A stretch of 64,000 nucleotides of DNA from Goodfellowiella coeruleoviolacea (GTDB lineage: Bacteria; Actinomycetota; Actinomycetes; Mycobacteriales; Pseudonocardiaceae): assembly GCF_024171785.1 (NCBI RefSeq), contig NZ_JAMTCK010000003.1:310001-374000 (forward strand). The letters run 5' to 3'. Under the pieces are notes generated by a model. The model made no database searches, had not been told where the DNA came from, and saw nothing but the letters and a program-made list of their open reading frames with translations. The position numbers and the translations under genes were made by a program. The first letter of the stretch is position 1. The number at the start of each line of letters is the position of its first letter. This document shows positions 61,098-64,000 of the stretch, one piece after another.

Positions 61098-62393
61098 TCA
61101 GAACGCCAGGAAGTACATGATCAGGATGTTGCACCCGAGCAGCGGCACGGCCGTGGGCAGTTGCGCCTTGATCGGGCCGTACTGGTCCTTCAGCTGGAGC
61201 AACGCGGCCGGCACGATGTTGTAGTTGGCGGCCATCGGGGTGCACAGCGTGCCGCAGAACCCGGCCAGCATGCCCACGGCGAACACCAGCGCCGGGTCGC
61301 CGTGGAACTGCGCCACCAGCACCGGCCAGCCGATCGCGGCCGTCATCACCGGGAACGCGGCGAACGCGTTGCCCATGATCACGCTGAACAGCGCCATCCC
61401 GGCGCAGTAGAGCACCACCGCGCCCAGCAGGGAACCCTCGGGCAGCAGCCCGTTGGTGATGCTGGCGACCGCCCTGCCCACCCCGGCCTTGTCGAACAGC
61501 AGGCCGAGCGTGGCCAGCATCTGCGGCAGCAGCGCGGCCCAGCCGATGTCCTCCAGCAGCCGGCTGCCCTCGCGGACCGGCACCAGCGGGCTGACCGGCC
61601 GGAACAGCACCAGCCCGAGCAGCACGGCCAGCACACTGCCCGCCCCCAGGCCCACCAGGGTGGCGGTGCCCTCGGCGAGCAGCGGCTGCCCGGCCACCCG
61701 CACCCGCGCGACCAGGGTGGCGAACAGCGCCGCGACCACCGGGATGAGCAGCGCCGGCAGGAACAGCCGGTTGCCCAGCCGGGCGGCCAGGGCCCGCCGT
61801 TGACTGGCGCTGGTGGTGGCGTGCGGCCAGGCGGGCGCGGCAGTGCCCCCTGCCGCCGCGCCCCCTGCCGCCGCGCCCCCTGCCGCCGCGCCCCCTGCCG
61901 CCGGGCCCCGTGCCGCCGCGCCCCCTGCCGCCGGGCCCCGTGCCGCCGCGCCCCCTGCCGCCGGGCCCCGTGCCACCGGGCCACCCACCACTGGGCCCGC
62001 CGCGGCGGCGCTGCCCACCGGGCCCGCCTCGGCATCCCCGGAAGCCCCCTGGTCCTCCGGGGATGCCTGACTGGCGGCCGCGCTCCGGCCGCCAGCCGGT
62101 TCGTGCGCGCCAGCCGCTTCTCGGCGGTCGGCTGCCCGCGCACCGCCGCGGCTGCCCCGACCGAGCCGGCCGAAACCGGCCAGCCCGGCGAGCACGAGCA
62201 CGGCCGCCCCCAGCGGCCAGGCCGGTGCCGTCCTGGCGACCACGAACGTCGAGTAGCAGAAGCAGACGCCCAACAGCGCCCAGAACAGCGCGCTGCCGCG
62301 TCGCTTCGGGTTGCTCCGGTCGGTGGCCGCCAGCACGCCCGCCACCAGGAACAACAGCCCGCACAGCCAGTACAGCCACTCCGCGTTGATCAC
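61098..62393 (-). CDS. DUF979 transporter subunit with Ala/Gly repeat insert
   Basis: A 431-residue polytopic protein; DUF979 partners DUF969 in putative 5-oxoproline (pyroglutamate) uptake. N-terminal helices (LYWLCGLLFLVAGVLA) are followed by a long Ala/Gly/Pro-rich insert (about residues 95-200), then membrane helices with NAFAAFPVMTAAIG, GFCGTLCTPMAANYNIVPAA and a hydrophobic C-terminus (LLGCNILIMYFLAF). The insert, encoded by a 15-bp minisatellite, is absent from typical members and sits in a cytoplasmic loop by position. GTG overlaps the DUF969 stop (GTGA). Confidence 0.85.
   Translation of the reverse strand: MINAEWLYWLCGLLFLVAGVLAATDRSNPKRRGSALFWALLGVCFCYSTFVVARTAPAWPLGAAVLVLAGLAGFGRLGRGSRGGARAADRREAAGAHEPAGGRSAAASQASPEDQGASGDAEAGPVGSAAAAGPVVGGPVARGPAAGGAAARGPAAGGAAARGPAAGGAAAGGAAAGGAAAGGTAAPAWPHATTSASQRRALAARLGNRLFLPALLIPVVAALFATLVARVRVAGQPLLAEGTATLVGLGAGSVLAVLLGLVLFRPVSPLVPVREGSRLLEDIGWAALLPQMLATLGLLFDKAGVGRAVASITNGLLPEGSLLGAVVLYCAGMALFSVIMGNAFAAFPVMTAAIGWPVLVAQFHGDPALVFAVGMLAGFCGTLCTPMAANYNIVPAALLQLKDQYGPIKAQLPTAVPLLGCNILIMYFLAF
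61846..61980 (-). repeat. 15-bp minisatellite within the DUF979 gene (9 units)
   Basis: Nine consecutive 15-bp units (CCCCCTGCCGCCGCG, CCCCCTGCCGCCGGG and CCCCGTGCCGCCGCG types on the plus strand) from 61846 to 61980. Two unit types alternate after unit 3, forming a 30-bp higher-order repeat. The length keeps the frame and encodes Ala/Gly/Arg/Pro pentapeptides. Confidence 0.9.
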
Positions 62394-63100
62394 GCCCGCA
62401 CCTCCGTGGCGCCGGTGCGGGACCGGCTGGCGCCGGCCGTGGTCCTGGCCAGCCACCGGTCCAGCCAGAGCAGCCGACCGCCGTGGATCACCAGGGCGCA
62501 GAGCGCGGTGGGAATCGCCCACAGCGCGATCTCCAGCGCGTCCAGCCGCAGTCCGTAGGTGGTGTCCACGAAGCCGGTGATCAGCAGGATCGACCCGATG
62601 GCGATGAACACGTCCTCGCCGAAGAACAACCCGACGTTGTCCGCGCCGGCCGCGTGCGCCTTGATCCGCTCGATGGCCGGATCGGTGAGCGGGCCGTGCC
62701 GCCGCTCGGCCGCGCCCAGTGCCATCGGCGCGATGAGCGGGCGCACGGTCTGGGCCGGGCCGCCGATGTCGCGCAGGCCGACCGCGGCCGTGCACTGCCG
62801 GAGCAGCAGGTAGGCGGCGAGCAGCCGGCCGGTGGTGAACCGGGCCAGCCGGCCGATCAGCACCCGGGCCTGTTCCTGCAGGCCGAAGCGCTCGACCAGG
62901 CCGATCACCGGCAGTGTCACCACGAACAGGCTCACCGAGCGGCTGCCGGCGAAGCCGGAGCCGAACGCGTCCAGGATCTGGGTGGGGGAGAAACCCCCGA
63001 TCAGCGCGGTGACGATGCCGGCGGCGGCCACCACGAGCAACGGGTTGAGGCGCAGGGCGAAACCCACGACCACGACGAGGACACCGAGGAGGACGAGCAT
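62390..63100 (-). CDS. DUF969 transporter subunit
   Basis: A 236-residue membrane protein with about five to six helices (MLVLLGVLVVVVGFALRLNP; SVSLFVVTLPVIGLVERFGL), a conserved cytoplasmic LRDIGGPAQTVRPLIAPMAL and AGADNVGLFFGEDVFIAIG. DUF969 always pairs with DUF979, often near pyroglutamyl peptidase, suggesting 5-oxoproline transport; no peptidase is visible here. The ATG has GGAGG 5 bases upstream. First gene of a two-gene operon. Confidence 0.87.
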   Translation of the reverse strand: MLVLLGVLVVVVGFALRLNPLLVVAAAGIVTALIGGFSPTQILDAFGSGFAGSRSVSLFVVTLPVIGLVERFGLQEQARVLIGRLARFTTGRLLAAYLLLRQCTAAVGLRDIGGPAQTVRPLIAPMALGAAERRHGPLTDPAIERIKAHAAGADNVGLFFGEDVFIAIGSILLITGFVDTTYGLRLDALEIALWAIPTALCALVIHGGRLLWLDRWLARTTAGASRSRTGATEVRA

Positions 63101-63145
63101 CGTGACCTCCAGCACGACAGTGTGTGGTGAGCCGAGGGTAGGGGT

Positions 63146-63156
63146 TTGTTCAACAA
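63146..63156. promoter_or_regulatory. small dyad upstream of DUF969/DUF979 operon
   Basis: TTGTT-C-AACAA, 46 bp before the DUF969 start, resembling half-site spacing of GntR-type operators. The assignment is weak. Confidence 0.3.
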
Positions 63157-63262
63157 TCCGACAAGAGGGCAAAAGACGGAGTGAACGACTGGTCAGGGGA
63201 ACGGGCCCGGGCTCGGGTTGTCGCGCCCGGGGGTGGCCGGCCGGTTCGGCCACACTGGTCGT

Positions 63263-64000
63263 ATGAGCCCAGCGACCACCGGTCGGCGCACTCGGGGGCC
63301 GGTCGAGCCGCCCGACGCCGACGAGCAGCCCGAATCGTGGCGCGGCCGGCGTCGCCGGCGCGGCGGCCGGCCGCTGACCGCGCTGCTGGGTCTGCTCGCG
63401 CTCGGCTGCCTCGCCGCGGGCGTGGTGCGGCTGTTCGACCTGGACAGCAACGTCCAACTGGTCGCGGTGCTCGCGGTCACCCCGTACGTGGCCGCCGGCA
63501 GTCTGCTGCTCGGGGTGCTGTGCCTGCTGCTGCGGCGCTGGGCGATCAGCATGGTGGTGCTGGCGCTGGCCGTGCTGCTGGCCGCCACGGTCGTGCCCAG
63601 GCTGCTCCACCAGGCCCGCCCCTACCAGCAGGGGCAGCAGGTGCGGGTGCTCTCCGCCAACCTCTACTACGGGCGGACCAGTGCCGAGGCCGTGGTGAAC
63701 CTGGTGCGCGAGCACCAGGTCGACGTGCTGAGCCTGCAGGAACTCACCCAGGAGGCGGTGGACGCGCTGGACCGCGCCGGCCTGGCCGAGGCACTGCCGC
63801 ACCGGGTGTTCCAGGCCAGCGGTGACGCGTCCGGGTCCGGGCTGGCCGCCCGCTACCCGCTGACCGCGCTGCCGCCGGCCGCGCCCAGCACGTTCGCCCA
63901 GCCCGCGGCGCGCGTGGACCTGCCAGGCGCGGCCGACTTCGACGTGGTGGCCGTGCACGTGGCGCCACCGCACCTGGGCGACGCGGCCGACCCGTGGCGG
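63263..64000 (+). CDS. endonuclease/exonuclease/phosphatase-family membrane protein (partial)
   Basis: Open to the window end, so only the first 246 residues are seen. The Arg-rich N-terminus is followed by three hydrophobic helices (LTALLGLLALGCLAAGVVRL; VAVTPYVAAGSLLLGVLCLL; ISMVVLALAVLLAATVV), then an extracellular EEP domain: VRVLSANLYYGRT, VDVLSLQELTQEAVDAL (catalytic Glu in QE), FDVVAVHVAPP. Actinomycetes have many such three-TM EEP proteins of unknown substrate. The frame begins with ATG and no clear Shine-Dalgarno sequence. Confidence 0.88.
   Translation, partial: MSPATTGRRTRGPVEPPDADEQPESWRGRRRRRGGRPLTALLGLLALGCLAAGVVRLFDLDSNVQLVAVLAVTPYVAAGSLLLGVLCLLLRRWAISMVVLALAVLLAATVVPRLLHQARPYQQGQQVRVLSANLYYGRTSAEAVVNLVREHQVDVLSLQELTQEAVDALDRAGLAEALPHRVFQASGDASGSGLAARYPLTALPPAAPSTFAQPAARVDLPGAADFDVVAVHVAPPHLGDAADPWR

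Overview
The window comes from a high-GC actinomycete. Gene order and content (tmk-like/holB, ftsH-folE-folP-folB-folK-DUF3180, DUF2520-panC-panD-coaX, lysS-lsr2, clpC, common GTG/TTG starts, Lsr2, IdeR-type iron boxes) point to Pseudonocardiaceae or a close relative. The family assignment is an inference from layout; no 16S or search result is available. Most of the window is conserved chromosomal core, with accessory patches at about 5.7-20.2 kb and 31-34 kb.

Layout. 0.3-5.5 kb: an MFS transporter fused to a thymidylate-kinase-like domain without a P-loop lysine, coupled to holB, then a convergent secreted/membrane protein. 5.6-7.6 kb: tRNA-Thr(CGT) with decayed phage integrase pieces at its 3' side, a MerR regulator and a truncated NIPSNAP gene. 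7.7-12.2 kb: an SDR behind a MerR-type promoter, an unusual HTH_38-GbsR/MarR fusion regulator with a 21-bp iteron array, a P450-SDR pair and a RibD-C reductase. 12.4-13.6 kb: an EndoU-type toxin with its immunity gene. 13.7-20.7 kb: a tiny secreted peptide, SGNH hydrolase, MFS+LysR pair, secreted trypsin-like protease, an ArsR-like regulator behind a 14-bp palindrome array, and a hotdog thioesterase. 20.8-25.4 kb: ZTP-riboswitch-controlled glyA, a MarR+MFS efflux operon and ppa. 25.6-31.4 kb: dacB with a long repetitive cytoplasmic tail, a zinc metalloprotease, tilS and hpt. 31.8-40 kb: a VWA/substrate-binding lipoprotein-like protein, ftsH and the folate operon. 40.2-46.6 kb: DUF6779, a stand-alone NuoD-like protein with a MidA/NDUFAF7-type methyltransferase, and PrsW. 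46.8-52.9 kb: the pantothenate/CoA genes, a methyltransferase, lysS and lsr2. 53.3-58 kb: an IdeR-boxed FecCD-FecCD-ATPase iron uptake operon facing an IdeR-boxed FhuF-like reductase. 58.4-64 kb: clpC, the DUF969/DUF979 transporter pair, and an EEP-family hydrolase cut by the window end.

The most novel signal is a roughly 107-bp intergenic element present three times (31.6, 38.9 and 56.9 kb). Each copy has two DnaA-box-like 9-mers exactly 19 bp apart, a TAGGCTG block at offset 68-69, and a G/C-rich block. Each sits just beyond the 3' end of a gene and points toward it. The second is the pairing of an orphan NuoD (complex I 49-kDa-like) protein with a homologue of the enzyme that methylates that subunit in mitochondria; the target arginine is retained. 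Two operator arrays (14-bp and 21-bp period) next to regulators, and the degenerate Tmk domain, also deserve attention.
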